Shown: positions 46,301-58,624, counted from the stretch's first letter. The stretch: DNA of 64,000 bases from Otatea glauca (GCA_036346275.1 CM070719.1:19509185-19573184), one strand, 5' to 3'. Numbers and translations are program-made. Notes: generated by a model from the sequence alone, not told the origin.

Positions 46301-47038
46301 GGAAAGTGTACAACCTCTGCAGAGTGTAAAATCTATTTGAATAGCCATGCTCGCGGTATTGAGAAATGCTCGAGGATTACAATGAAGGGTTAGATCTTCA
46401 AAAATAAAATGTGGAAAGGGTGGCTGTGTTCCAGTGTTGGAAATGAATTGATTAAGGCTGTGTGGTGAGTTTTTATGGAGAAAAACCATTTGCAGAACTT
46501 AGTACTAATTATAATTGTTCCACTACTTTTAATCTAAGTAAAATATTAGTTTAAAAATGTTGTTTGATGCCAAAGAACCAATTAAACCAATTCTTTGGAA
46601 TAAGCCTTGCATATAGTAATAGCGCTGCATTGTGTGCATTTTACTTGTTGAGTGCCTTGAGTACTCACCCCCTTGCCTACCAACCTAACATCAGTGGAGG
46701 AGTCTACGCCAGCATGGGAGGAGGAGTACAATGAAGAGCTGGACAATTAGGGAGCAAGCCCAGTCAGTTGCCTGTGGAAAGTTGATGGGTTCTACGACAT
46801 CTCTTTGTTTTCCGTTGTTATCTTTATTACTCTGATAATGTAAGCCCTGCGTAGCTGATCTAATGTAAGGAGACCATAAGGTCGTACAACTCAGTTTATA
46901 TAATTGTTGCACTACTTATTATTGTATCGCTGTGAAAGTCTGTGATGTTTAACCCTGTAATGACTGTGTGTGCTAGCGTGATCCTGGACTGGCACAGAAT
47001 ACACAGGGGGTTCGGATTTGAATATTCGGATCCTGGCA
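43386..47038 (+). mobile_element. Element F: solo LTR, plus strand
   Basis: 3,653 bases from TGTAACACCC to CCTGGCA, with GACAT duplicated at 43381-43385 and 47039-47043. No internal region is present. It has a GC-rich promoter region (about 43690-44330), a TATA-like CTATTTAG near 43946-43953, and the conserved CTCTGCAGAG module near 46292-46366. The last 100 bases are similar to the end of C. Frames such as 43844-44242 and 44475-45077 are GC-rich artefacts without known domains. Confidence 0.9.
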
Positions 47039-47043
47039 GACAT

Positions 47044-47732
47044 TCCCAGTCTGTTTTGAGGATCACTTCTGTTTCTATAGTCTGGAAGCCATTGATATTT
47101 CTACTGTACGATCCTGGACGCTGTGAGTATCGTACCATACAGCATGAACCTATGACTGTTATAAGATTTTGTATTATGTTTTTTAACATTTGACACAAGT
47201 TGTTGGATAATGAGGCAGCGAGCTGTGACGGGTCAACACCGAGTTGGGTTCGTCGACCTCGAGATAGTGTCCGCGACCATGGCTAGGCTTCAATCGGAGT
47301 TCCTTGCCAACTACATAAAGCAGGCATTCCAGGCTAAGACGAAAAAAGACTTCATTCTATTCCCGTAACATGATGAGTAAGTACTACTTTACCCTTCGAT
47401 TACTTGTACACACTTAAACCATATATGAATTTATTTTCTTCCACTGCATATCATGTAATAAGCAACCATTGGGTTCTACTCGTGCTCGCTTTGAGTGAAA
47501 ACAAGGTATACACTTTGAACTCACTTGAGAAGAGACCAATGGCCTACGCGATCAAGCCTAATTTATAGAAGTAAATACATTCCTCTAACCTAACACTTTC
47601 TGTTTAACTATATTCGTACTTTTGCCTCAATGCCATCTCTCCAATGTATGTAGGGGTTTGTTGTATTATGTTGCAGAAGGAGGGTGACACGATGACAAAC
47701 GAGATGACCGGCTGGAGTGGAAGCGCTTTAAG
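47044..47732 (+). pseudogene. Ulp1 (C48) peptidase-like exons of the CACTA-associated gene
   Basis: After F the exon continues VCFEDHFCFYSLEAIDIST up to a GTGAGT donor at 47123. The next exon (from about 47200 to 47376) reads RVGFVDLEIVSATMARLQ and FLANYIKQAFQAKTKKDFI, with a stop at the end of FILFP. A further exon (about 47464-47570) has NHWVLLVLALSENKVYTLNS, which fits the catalytic His region of Ulp1-type cysteine peptidases. A last piece (47654-47732) contains WKRF after a frameshift. Such peptidase genes accompany several plant DNA transposons. No functional product is possible. Confidence 0.65.
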
Positions 47733-48211
47733 GTACAAGTGCCTAGCATAGAATTAATTTTTTTCTCACATCTATTCTTCGTCTCTTAATCAAATTTTCT
47801 TTGTTCACAATGTTATCATTTGGGCACCCGAAAATACGAATCGATCCACGCTCGTGCGTTGGACTCAAAGGTGATACCTATACTCCACTTAAGTGTATGA
47901 TCACTATCACCCAAAAATCCCATACAAAGAGTATTAACCAAATGAACATCACTCAAGCAAATATGAGCCACCTAGTTGCACCGTACACAATTACGCAACC
48001 AATGGAGTTTCGATTCCATTCCGAACAACCATACCGGGATTGAAACCAACCCATCCATGCAAATTACTCACCGTTGTCTCAGAACCTTGGTATCACCCAC
48101 CGAGGGAGGTGTGTCGCAATAGACAAGGAATGACAACCGCTCGAGTTTATGCATTAGACGGTTGAGAGCAATTCCAGGTACCCGGATATTTGTCTAGTGC
48201 TAGTTCCCAAG
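47733..48211 (+). other. Decayed host or transposon sequence, nothing recognised
   Basis: After the last peptidase-like exon I see an 80-codon chance frame (47801-48043) and no domain, repeat or signal. It may be the 3' part of the same decayed gene. The sequence continues at 54988-55041 on the other side of G. Confidence 0.4.
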
Positions 48212-51200
48212 ATCAATGCCTAGCACCCACATATCCCGCATTCGATATGTATCATATCACATACACACATGTCTAAGTAGTTAGCATAGCATAAACATAA
48301 ACTAAAAGCTATTACAACTACTTAATATTACAAGTATGCGGCCGACTGGACAAATATTACACAAGAGTAAATTGCAGCGGAGAATAAACATAAAGTAAAA
48401 GTAGGATAGCGAGCGGTATGCCCATCCATAAACCCATAGGCAACTGACTAGGAAGAGCCCTAGTTCATCCATCAAAATAGTCGTCGGACCCCGGTACAAA
48501 ATACGAGTCGTCGGGGTACTCTTCCACACCTTCGTCTATATTATTTAGATTAAGCAACGGTGAGTACACATATGTACTCGCAAGACTTTAGTGTATGGAA
48601 ATATAGTAAATGCATGGCTAGAACAAGGATAACATGTCACTACACTAAGTCTCATTTTCAGCATAAAGCAGATTTTATTTGCAAGTGAATGTTTCATCAA
48701 ACCATAACGGAATTGTAAAGAGCATTTGATAGGAAGCTAAATAACAATGAGTAAAGTTCATATACATCATTTCACAGCCCTCCTTGGCTGCGAACAACGA
48801 GTAAACACAGCCACACTTGACTCACAAGTTTACCAACCCGTCCCAACACCGTTTCCAAAAGTTTTCGCAAAAACAAGACTATACTTGACAATATTTTCTC
48901 AAGTTGCTCATGACCGCGAGCACGGCTAATTAATTATATTTAAATCTCTGCAAAGAGTGTACACTTTACCCACATGACACATTCTAGCAATCATGTTAAC
49001 CATGCCTCGCGATATGTATCGTACCCGATTTTCTAGACTGTGACGAAACCGTTCAACTAGCTAAAGCCTAGCCTTGCACCAACTCTAGTGATGTTAAACC
49101 CTTGTCATAGTCCAGACATCCGGACCAACACGTACTATGATAATGATGGTGTACGCCCATCGGGTCCTCTCCCCATGGCAAGGCATACTCCGTTGTATTG
49201 GAATTCTTTGGCCCCAACATCTCGATGATGGGAGCACCTATGAGCAACACCGTTCCTCAATGTGCCCTTACTACTCTGGCCTACCAAAATGCAAGGCTAA
49301 ATCCCAGCTAATCTACTAAGCTAAGGCTATTTCATACTAATACATGTGGTTGCACCAAATCACTTAGGTGATAGCATCAAGTTCGGTCCTTAACTGACCC
49401 AGGTGAGAATCTCCCCCTAACTACACGCGAGGTCCCTCCTCACGCCTGAAGTTTAACAATTAATCGCCCTCGTCTAAACCATAAGTTTTGGGTTGGATTT
49501 TTACCAAAATACACAAAAACCATAACTCGGCTCCGTACCTTTAGAAATTGCACAGGTTTGGATGAAATGTATCCCAAAATTTGAAAGATGTTCTAATAAG
49601 CATGTCTAAGCATGTACATGAGGTATTTCGCAATTATTACCCAAGTGATACTAAGTAATGTCTACACCATAGCTAGGTTACAATAGCAAATAATCAAACG
49701 TCAAGGTAAAGGTAATGCATACAATTGGGAAATAACTACCGACGGGCACAACATAGCAAGTTTATAACATACATGCACGCATATAGTTTGACAAAACAAC
49801 ATAAACATTGTAAAATATGGGATCAACATGATCAAAGGAGGGTGCTTGCCTTGTTGCTCGTCGTCAGGGACATAATCAGGGTCGTAAGTGGGATCGTCAT
49901 CGACTGATTCCGAGACATCGGCGTCTACGCGTTATAAATCAAGAACCGCGACAAAAGTAAATGACAACATATCAATAAGGGAAAAAAGAAATCATATGTA
50001 AATACCAAATGAAGTTTACCAAAGAAGAACGGGGTGGTTTAGGGTTCTAGAGTTATCACTCGCTTAATGGTTTCATTAGTATTTTGCTTATGTGATGCCT
50101 TTTCATGAATATGCTACATTCATTATTCAAATTCAAGAAGTTAAAGTTATAATCATGCATAAGGTTATTTACGAATTCAACAGGCTAAAATTATGTATCT
50201 TCATATTTATAACTTTGAATTCAAGAGGCAAAAATTATTTGCATAAAAGTGGTTTGTACATGTTAAATTTTAGCAACTGGCTGTACAATCATGGCTACAC
50301 GATGATTCTGGTGATACAATTATTTTGATTAATGATTTCTTAAGCTCAATTATTGATATTATGAGTTCTAGCGATCATAACACTTAGGGTTATATCCTTA
50401 GCAGGATTCAGATGCAAAGCAAGTTGTAATAAGATTATTTTTTCTAGAATATGGTATTCCTTATCTTAAAGAGAATTTCTAGGCTAATCTTCTTAATAAT
50501 TAAATTTGGACGAGATATTTTATATTTTGCTGAAAAGGCATAAGTGATACTAAAGTTCACGCGATAAGGGTTTAGTTTTCGTTTTAAGTTTGTGACTGCA
50601 CCTGATAAGATTATTTAATAATTATTTTGACACTAGTAGGGGATGTACCTAAGAGTGTTTTAGAGTTGATTCCGTGACATTTCACTTTTATCTAAGGTAG
50701 TTTTCATATAAGTGAACATTAAGGCCTAATATGGACTTAATTCAAATTTGCACAAACATGATATATTTTTTTTATAACCATAAATAGTATTATTTTTCAA
50801 GGTCCTAAGATTTGGTTTCGTCAAATTTGAAGTTAATATCCGAAAATTATCACTATTCGGATTTCTCATGTATTGAAACTTCGACTATTAAACATATGAT
50901 GCTTACCATGGCAAAACTTAAATATTTTTACATATTTGGGATTCTTGTGACCTCAAGAATATGCAATATGTGGTTTTACCAGAATTTGAGATCATTTCAT
51001 CCAAGTTTTAACTATTTGACTTTCTATGCATGAAAAGCATTCTATATTCAAATTTGATATAAAAGTGAATTCAAATCTAAATGTTTTCTGATAAATGGAA
51101 CACTCATGACATCAGGAAAATCTTAAAATTTATTGCATGATTTAAAGAGTTATGGTTTGTATATTTGTAATAGTAACTATATTAGGGTAGACCTAAATTT

Positions 51201-52401
51201 TATTTTCAAAAAATTCACAATTTGATCAAAAATTAAATATTTTGGCACCAATGAGTTTATTTTGATCTCAGGAGCATATGAAAATAATTTCATGATTTTA
51301 TAATCTAGGGTTTTACATTTTTGAAAGGATACCATATTAGGGTTTCCTGTTAACTTAAATTCAATTGATTTAAATTGAAGTGAAAAATTGATTTTTTTTG
51401 TATATTTGGAAAATAAATTAATTAACATGAATTTAAAAAAATTTCTCACTGGATTTGGACTTAAAATGCGAAAGATATAAATATTTGAATTGGGCTCAGG
51501 TTGGGATTGAAGCAAAGCAGTAAAATACGTTTTCTATTTTTGAAAGTGTATTCCTTTGTTTTAAGCCACCCCTTCTTGTTCTGTGTGGCTGACCTACCAG
51601 TCCCGCAAGGCAGTGACAGAGGAGCAGAGGAGGAATTTGCTTGGCTTGCTGCCAGTGAGGGGAGGGTGGCGCTGGTCTGGCCGGGGGCCAATTGGTGGCA
51701 GCGGAGCGGCGGGGGGGGTGGCTTGCCACCGGCGACGTGCGGCAAGGGGCTCGGTCGAACTGAAAACCAGCAAATGGAGTTAAATTAGGTTTAAGAAAGC
51801 GTGATTCGAGCATCAGTGGGTGAAAGGGAGCCCATTTTTCTTATTAATGAAGAAGTATTGTGGCTGTGTGGGCTTGCCACCGACGGCCGGCTGGGGTGAA
51901 GAAAGTGGGCAGAGATGATGGCTTTCCAGCATAGAAACACTAAATTGAGTAGTGATCAGTGTTTAGGGATGGATGATGTTGCTTCCTGCGAAAGTAATTG
52001 GAAGATGAAGCTTTGACGGAAGAGTTGGCCTGCAGTGCGGCCATTGCTGAGAATGTAGCTGGCGCTGAACAAGAAAGGCAGTGGCAGCCCCAATTTGGAG
52101 CTTAGCTCAATGGTGAAGAAGATGAGGTAGGTGCAGAGTTGTTTTGGCGATAGCAAGGAGGTGATTTCAATGCTGTGTTCTCAACTACGGCTTCGGGAAG
52201 TGGATGGCAATGAGGCCTTTTTGGGTTGTGATCGGCTCGGTTGCGCAAGCGCACAAGCTTTGTGAGTCGAAGGCTGTCAATCGATGTGATTCGGTAGTGA
52301 CAAGGGGCAGGGCATGGCGCTGGCGACGGAGCTCGCGAAGTTGGGCTTGCGGTAGCCGCGTGACAGGGGCAGCGAAATCGACGTTAATGCTTTGCCGTGA
52401 C

Positions 52402-53598
52402 CCGGGCGGAGCTGGGCCTTAGGCCGATGGGGCCTTGGCCTGAGGCCTAGCCAAAATAACAGTAGAGCAAATAGCTTGCAAGAATTAGGGCCAAGGCTTG
52501 GCAAATCACGACCCAGTCTAGCTTAGCGTCCAGCACCAACACTTACCCGGTTAGAGGCAGGAGGACGCCCGAGCCATCGCCCGAGCACGCCCGAGCCAGA
52601 TCGACCTCGCGCGATCGCGCCGCCGCTTCCGCTCCATCGCTTCAAATACCCACGATCGCCGCGCCCGCCCGACAGCCACCACCCCTGCCCCGGCCCCCGG
52701 CCTCACCCGCCGGCTGCCGCTTCAAGTACCCATGGGCCATGGCCGCTGCTCCCGCCCACCCACCAACCATCGTCTCCACCCTTGGCCCCGCCTGCCGGCC
52801 GCCGCCACCGGTCCTGCCCACTGGTCACTGCCTGGAAGGCTAGAAGTTTTGAGGGCTGGAGGCAGATCCCGCCCTGCAGATCCCACAAGCACCCACAGTT
52901 GTCGCTCGGTCCACTCCAACCCAGTGCCCGCTAGCCACTGCAGTCGCCCCCAGCCTCGCCTACCGGTCGTAACCCGTGAGCAAGGTGCCTCCGACTAGAG
53001 CGCAGCAAGTCTGCAAGTGGACAGACTAGGTGATGAATTTTGTTCCTTTCTTTTTTTTCTTTGTGCAATGTGGAGTATGGATAAACTAGGTGATGATTGA
53101 TTATTTGATAATTTTGATTGGTTAATCCATTAGTGGTAGCTTTGGTTATCCGCTTATGCTTTGTGAATTGTAATGAACTGAAGATTGTGGAGTATGGACA
53201 CTGGACAGACTAGGTGATGATTGATCATTTGATAATTTTAATTGGTTAATGGTAGCTTTGGTTATGCACTTGTGCTTTGTGAATTGTTAACGGTAATAAT
53301 TGGTTATACTTATTTTTTGTTAAATGCATCAGTCATTAACTATGTAAATGATTGGTTTCATTTGTAGTTATCATTAATTGCTAGATTCGAGCATATTGTT
53401 TCGAACCAATCCACTCCGCTATATTATTTTGACATATTTTATCTATTTTGTTGAAATGTTAAGCATATAATTCAAATTTATTTTTAATTATGTATTTATG
53501 TTGTACTTTTGTTATACCTCAATGTCCGTAGTCTTTGACATTAGTAATAGTCGCTTATTTTTGACCCGAGGCTTACCCAAATTCTGGCTCCGCCACTG
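52402..53598. mobile_element. Non-autonomous hAT-like DNA transposon
   Basis: The right end reads on the minus strand CAGTGGCGGAGCCAGAATTT, a terminus common in grass hAT elements. The left end CCGGGCGGAGCTGGGCC is a decayed version. The eight-base flanks GCCGTGAC (52394-52401) and GCCATGAC (53599-53606) differ at one position. Eight-base duplications are characteristic of hAT. The inside has a GC-rich part (52540-53000) and an A/T-rich part, but no transposase or dimerisation domain is visible. Confidence 0.75.
53070..53292 (+). repeat. Tandem duplication inside the hAT-like element
   Basis: Two copies of about 100-115 bases, starting GGAGTATGGA near 53072 and 53190. They share ACTAGGTGATGATTGAT, TTTGATAATTTT and GCTTTGTGAATTGT, with small indels between them. 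Confidence 0.75.
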
Positions 53599-53732
53599 GC
53601 CATGACAGAAAATGGCAAGCATCGGCTGGCTTGGCTTCGGTGCAGAGGAGAAAAACTGGAGGAAAGGAAGATGGAAAGGGGTTTGGGCTTTGGCTGGTTG
53701 ATCATGTCAAGGCCCACTGGCAGTGTGACTAA

Positions 53733-53963
53733 GGGCCTGTTTGTTTCAGCTTTGGATTCTCTAAAAGCTGATTCTGGATTGTGGTTTTAGAGAAGCTGAT
53801 TCTCCAAAAGCTGGAATCCAAAAGCACATATGAAGTGGATTGTGGATTCTAGTGTATATGGGTGGACTGGATTGTGAGAATCGGATTCTAGAATCAGACT
53901 ATTTGTTTCTGATTCTGCTTTTGGGACCAGAATCCAGAATCAAAAGCTAAAACAAACAGGCCC
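53733..53963. mobile_element. PIF/Harbinger-like (Tourist-type) MITE
   Basis: 231 bases with terminal inverted repeats starting GGGCCTGTTTGTTT at both ends and extending imperfectly for about 30 bases. It is flanked by TAA at 53730-53732 and 53964-53966. Three-base TAA/TTA duplications and this terminus are typical of PIF/Harbinger MITEs in grasses. Internal subrepeats of GATTCT and its complement can fold further. No coding capacity. Confidence 0.85.
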
Positions 53964-54987
53964 TAAAGAAGAATCGATTTTGGCCAGCTCTGGACAGTAT
54001 AAGATCAAGCACATTGAATGAGCTATCAGTCAAGTCATAAAATTTTCCAACATTTTTTTGAGTCATACGCAGATAGTACCGTACTTTAAAACTTTAAGAT
54101 TAAAATATTTTATAGAAAAATTATAGAAATTCCGACAAGGCTAACTGAACATTCTGCTATTTTCTGTTTTTATTTTATTTGAAGATGAGAATGGATTCAG
54201 GAAATTTTGAAACTTTTTGAGAGAGTTTGATATGAGGTAATATTTCGTATGTAATATTCTCAGATCAAAATATTTTATATTTATTTTCTATTAATTCTGA
54301 CATTGCAGATTTCAGATTTTCATGATTTCTATTTTTGAATTTTTAAAGGCAATAAAGTTACTCATTAATTTTTTATATTTTCACCAGTGGTTAATATTAT
54401 TATGAAGAATACATGATAAAATATGTAGCCAGAGATAAGTTTTGAAAAGTTTTATAAAATTCTGAAACTCCACTGTTTTGCACTCAAATTGAGTAATTTC
54501 ACAGGTCAATTCATTACCTAATACATTAAAAACCTTTTGACAGTTGAAAAGGCTTGTTGGAGACTTCAAAATTTTAATATTATTTTTTAGATATTTTACT
54601 GGCATTTACTTTTATCTTTTCACCTTTTCACTTTTATCTTTTTACTAATTCCATTAAGTGATTTTTCTCTAATTCCATTAAGTGATTTTTCTTTAAAGGC
54701 TAAAATCCAAGAAAAGCCAAGAAATCGAGAAAATTTCAGAAAAGATGGGAATTCAAAATAAGATTACATTTCAACTCATTTTTTTCCTATCTTGTTCATT
54801 TTAGAATAAAAAGTTTTATTATAGCAACTTGTTTTTTTTTCCTAGGATCAAAATTCAAGATAAAGAGGAAAAAGGATGATATTTAATTTAAAATCTTGAT
54901 TTCAATTAAAAAATTTAATTGATTCTACTTTAAAATTTTAAATTCTTTTTTTACCCACTTTTGAAATTTCCGGGATGTTACAATCAA

Positions 54988-55041
54988 GAGGGGAGCGACA
55001 ACTCGTGTGGCTTCTACGTCATGCATCACATGTTGGTTGTG
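54988..55041 (+). other. Short host remnant between G and H
   Basis: 54 bases between the right duplication of G and the left end of H. This is too short to identify and is probably continuous with 47733-48211. Confidence 0.45.
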
Positions 55042-57574
55042 TGTGAGGCCTACATTTTTCATATTAAATATTAATAATGGGTTCCATGTGCATACAATAC
55101 TAGTCCCATGGTCAGTGGCTTGTACGCATATTTACAAATTGATAACACATCCATACACAAATAATTACATACGATAGCGGAAGCAATTCTTACATAATTC
55201 TTACAAACCAAAATAAACCCTGCAGTGGAAATAGCTATATCTTGTAGTTTGCCTTTAACTCATTATTAACACAGGCAACTGAAAAAGGTAAAATTTAGAA
55301 AAGCTCATCGTTAAAATCCCCGTTTCTTGAGTCAAAGTAAGTTTCGTCGGGGTCATCTGATTCTTCACTTAAAAACAACAACAATAGCAGGTTAAGTACT
55401 TTACGTACTCGCAAGACTTTTGCAAATCCTAAAATATATGCAGTCTTGAATATAGAGAAATACTACTACAATTATTTTGCATAAAGCCAATTTGAATTAT
55501 AAATACTAAATAATAGATTGCAAACGGAATTTCTGTAAAAGCAATTTGACGGGTAAATAAATTAACAAATATGTAAGCATAAATAAAGCTATTTACGGAC
55601 CTCCATGACATGATCAACACAATGAACTATTTCCTACCAACACATGGCATAAATCAGACTTTTATGAAAATAAAACATCTAACTATGTGATGACTTTACC
55701 AAATGCCCTTGATCGCGGGCGCGCATTTTCGAAAAGATTTACACTCTGCAGAGGTGTACAAATTTACCCACAAGTCATTACCTTTTCTTTTTGCCGCTCT
55801 TTTCACGCACCTTCGACCTATGGTTAGGATTAAGGAAAACCATCAATAAATGTTATATCTACTAGTACCCACAATATAGCAATGTTTATTAAACATAGCG
55901 CATGCATAAAAGATTTGACAAAACATTTTTTGAAAAGCTAGGATCTACATGGTCAAAGGGGGTGCTTGCCTTGCTTATTGTCGTCGAAGTCAAAATCACA
56001 GTCGTCGACGATTGAATCTGGTACATCGTGTTCTACACGTCGTTCGATGGTAACACAGCAAATAATAAACTTCAATAAAGGCAAAAAGAATACAGATAGA
56101 AAACCAAATAATGACTTGCTATAGAAAACAGGTGTGGTTTTATGGTTAGGATTTTATGATTTTATGTACCGTATTTTAGTCTATCTTTATTTTTATATAT
56201 TACTAGCAGTTTAAGGTTAAGCGATGATAAAGTTTCTTGTTTTCTATAAATTACTTTTCCTTATTTTACGAATTCAAGAGGCTAAAATTATGTATACTTA
56301 TATGTATAATTTCGAATTCAAGAGGCTAACATTATTTGGATTAATAATAAGTCATTTAGCTATCAGATGGTATGTCATGAATATACAGTTGTTCACCCTA
56401 AGTATTTTTTAATATCATGGTAATTTACTGTCTTAAAAACACATAGGAACTGATTACATGTGATTTGAATCCTATTTGCACAAGTTATACACATATGAAC
56501 TTCTAATATTTTGAAACTAACCTAAGATAGAAAAGATATAAAACTAAGTTGAAACTTAAATATTTTTCCATATCTGAGTTTCTTATGACCTAAGAATTCT
56601 AGCAAAAAATGTGTATAGCATATTTTGAACCTTCTCTTGAAATTTGAATTTAAATTTTACACGTTGCTCATTTTTAATATGTTTTTGCATATTTAGAAAC
56701 TAAATGATTTTATATGAATTTTTTAAAAAAAAATTCATTTAATTTGGAGCTATATTTTAAAATTTATGCTAATTTGAATTTCAGTCGGTTTACAAAATGA
56801 ACCAAAATCGGAAAATCCGTTTTCACTTATTGAAAGTGCCTTTCTGCATTTTGGCACGCACACGTTTGAATCCGGCCTGCAGTCATTGACACCCGGGGCC
56901 CGAGGCCAGGGACTTAAGAATGTGTGTGTGTCTTTTAGTGGCTGACATGTGGGGGCCGAGCGACAGCGAGTGCGCGCGTGTATGAGCGGCCGACCAGTTG
57001 GTCCCACTTGCCAGTGAGACAGAGTAGGCGAGGTTCGGTCTCACGGCTGCCGGCAACGAACCTTCGCGGAAATTGCTGGGCCGAGCACGACATTAGCACG
57101 AGGCGGTCTATGCGCACCCAAGGGAGGGCTCAAGCACAACCGGTGTTGGCCGGAACACCATTTGCGACTGTGAGGGGCGGCGGAACCGCTGGCAGCAAGC
57201 CGTCATGGCGATTGGGTGGCTCTCGGGCTAGGCTAAGTGTGGTGCGAGCATGAGGCAGGTGGAGGAGTTCCGTTTTACCGGTTAATGGCGTCGGAGCTCA
57301 GCCGCAACACACTGCCACCGCACGCCGGACTCGGAGAAGAAGAGGTTTGAGGGGGTGGCGTTCTGGGTGATCTGGGTTGAAAATGAAGCGTGCATCGAGA
57401 TTAGCGATACAGAAAGGTGCTCCGAGCTCAATGAATTGGTAAGCAACTTACCGAATTGGCTCAACCCGATTCTTTCCCGTTCTGGCGAGTTTCTGGCAAT
57501 GGCGGGGAAACGACGGCGTTTTAGGTGGCGCTGGGAAGTGAGGTGAGCAGAGAGGGTGTGGTGGTAGTCGTAGG

Positions 57575-57830
57575 TGTTGGGAGCAGCCTTGACAACAGGC
57601 CCTCTGCTCCCTACCTTGTATCGAACAAAGGAACACCAGAGTAACCTCTCTGGAGTTCAGAATGAAAACGAAATTTACGAAGCAGGAAACACAAGGAATT
57701 TTGGTGCCGCCAAACTTACTTGTGTTTCTGCTTCAGAAATTTCGTTTCATTCAACTCCGCAGAGGTTACTCGTGTTCCTTTGTTCGATACAAGGTAGGAG
57801 CAGAGGGCTCTGTCAAGGCCGCTCCCAACA
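57575..57830 (+). mobile_element. 5' LTR of copia element I, almost entirely an inverted repeat
   Basis: The left half (57575 to about 57703) is matched along most of its length by the reverse complement of the right half (about 57704-57830). Shared pieces include TGTTGGGAGC, CCTTGTATCGAACAAAGGAA, GAGTAACCTCT, CGAAATTT and GAAACACAAG, with a few substitutions and small indels. The RNA or single strand could fold into one hairpin with arms of about 125 bases. As the 3' LTR is missing I cannot confirm that both halves belong to the original LTR. Confidence 0.75.
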
Positions 57831-57832
57831 CT

Positions 57833-57845
57833 TGGTATCGTGAGC
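57833..57845 (+). promoter_or_regulatory. Primer-binding site of copia element I
   Basis: TGGTATCGTGAGC, two bases after the LTR. It resembles the tRNA-Met complement TGGTATCAGAGC with a one-base insertion and changes. Confidence 0.6.
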
Positions 57846-57850
57846 GGTTC

Positions 57851-58556
57851 ATGCCCATGGCGCTCAACTCCCAGCGGCGAAGGAGAGCGCGCGCGGCCGC
57901 CCAGTTGTCCGGCGTCGACTTCCGCCCAACTACACAACGTGGGCGATCAAGATGGAGGCGATCATGGATGCTCGTATGTCCGGGAAGCGGTCGAACCGCG
58001 GCCGAGTGGCCGAGATGTATAGAAGAACAAGGCAGCCCGTGCATTCATCTATCGTGCCATACCAAGATGTACTCTGCAGTTGCCAAGCGTAATCGCTAAG
58101 GAGCTTTGGGATGCACTCAAAACTTGGTACCTCGGTGCCGATCGGGTGAAGAAGGCACGACTACAGACATTGAAGAGCGAGTTTGAAGCTCTTCGGATGA
58201 AAGAAGGTGAGACTGTGGATGAATTTGCTGGCAAGCTGAGCGGCATGGCAAGCAAATACAGTGCTTTGGGAGAAACCTTGGAGGATCCAGCATTGGTAAG
58301 GAAGCTTCTCGACTCGGTACCTGACAAATTTTTCCAGCTTGTCGCCTCGATCGAACAATATTCCAATCTGGAGACGATGCCGTATGAAGAAGCAATTGGA
58401 CGCTTGAAGGCATACGAGAGCGATACGCCCGAAGGCCCAATGTCAACAGCGATCGATGGCGGCTCTTGCTCACCCATGCCGAGTGGCAAGCTCGACGAGA
58501 AAAGTGGCGATGGGACTCGTCATCAAGCAAAAACAGGTCCGGTACCGGCAACCTAG
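57851..58556 (+). pseudogene. gag: copia gag (element I)
   Basis: Near 57930 one frame gives YTTWAIKMEAIMDAR, typical of the N-terminus of copia gag. After frame breaks, a 158-codon frame (58080-58556) continues ELWDALKTWY, LQTLKSEFEALRMKEGETV and YEEAIGRLKAYE, matching the UBN2-type gag domain. The frame ends before the zinc knuckle, which lies in the next segment. Gag would form the particle that packages element RNA. Not functional. Confidence 0.85.
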
Positions 58557-58624
58557 AAGGACATGCCTAGAGCAGAGGGCGTGGTCGCTGGCGGGGCCGA
58601 GGTAGAGGAGGACACAGTAACTCC

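Larger units (their letters stand above)
48217..54982 (-). mobile_element. Element G: solo LTR on minus strand with nested hAT element and MITE
   Basis: The minus strand starts TGTAACATCCC and ends GTGCTAGGCA. ATCAA is duplicated at 48212-48216 and 54983-54987. It carries the GAGTAC/GTACTC hairpin (48562-48579), the conserved module near 48906-48980 (CTCTGCAAAGAG version), and a middle part related to H (TTCAAGAGGC-rich stretches near 50190-50240 and 56270-56330). After removing the hAT element and the MITE about 5.3 kb remain. That is longer than C, F or H, so another unrecognised insertion may be present, perhaps around 51500-52390. Confidence 0.82.

Noticed and set aside
46850..47200. Ending solo LTR F at TTTTTTAACA near 47188
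   Set aside because: Comparison with the end of C places the terminus at CCTGGCA (47038), with a perfect GACAT duplication. The following sequence continues the peptidase gene.
47801..48043. 80-codon frame after the peptidase-like exons
   Set aside because: No similarity to the expected Ulp1 C-terminal part, no splice-like borders in phase; likely chance.
52732..52998. An 88-codon proline-rich frame inside the hAT-like element as a gene
   Set aside because: No recognisable domain and overlapping minus-strand frames of equal quality; kept only as possible captured sequence in a finding.
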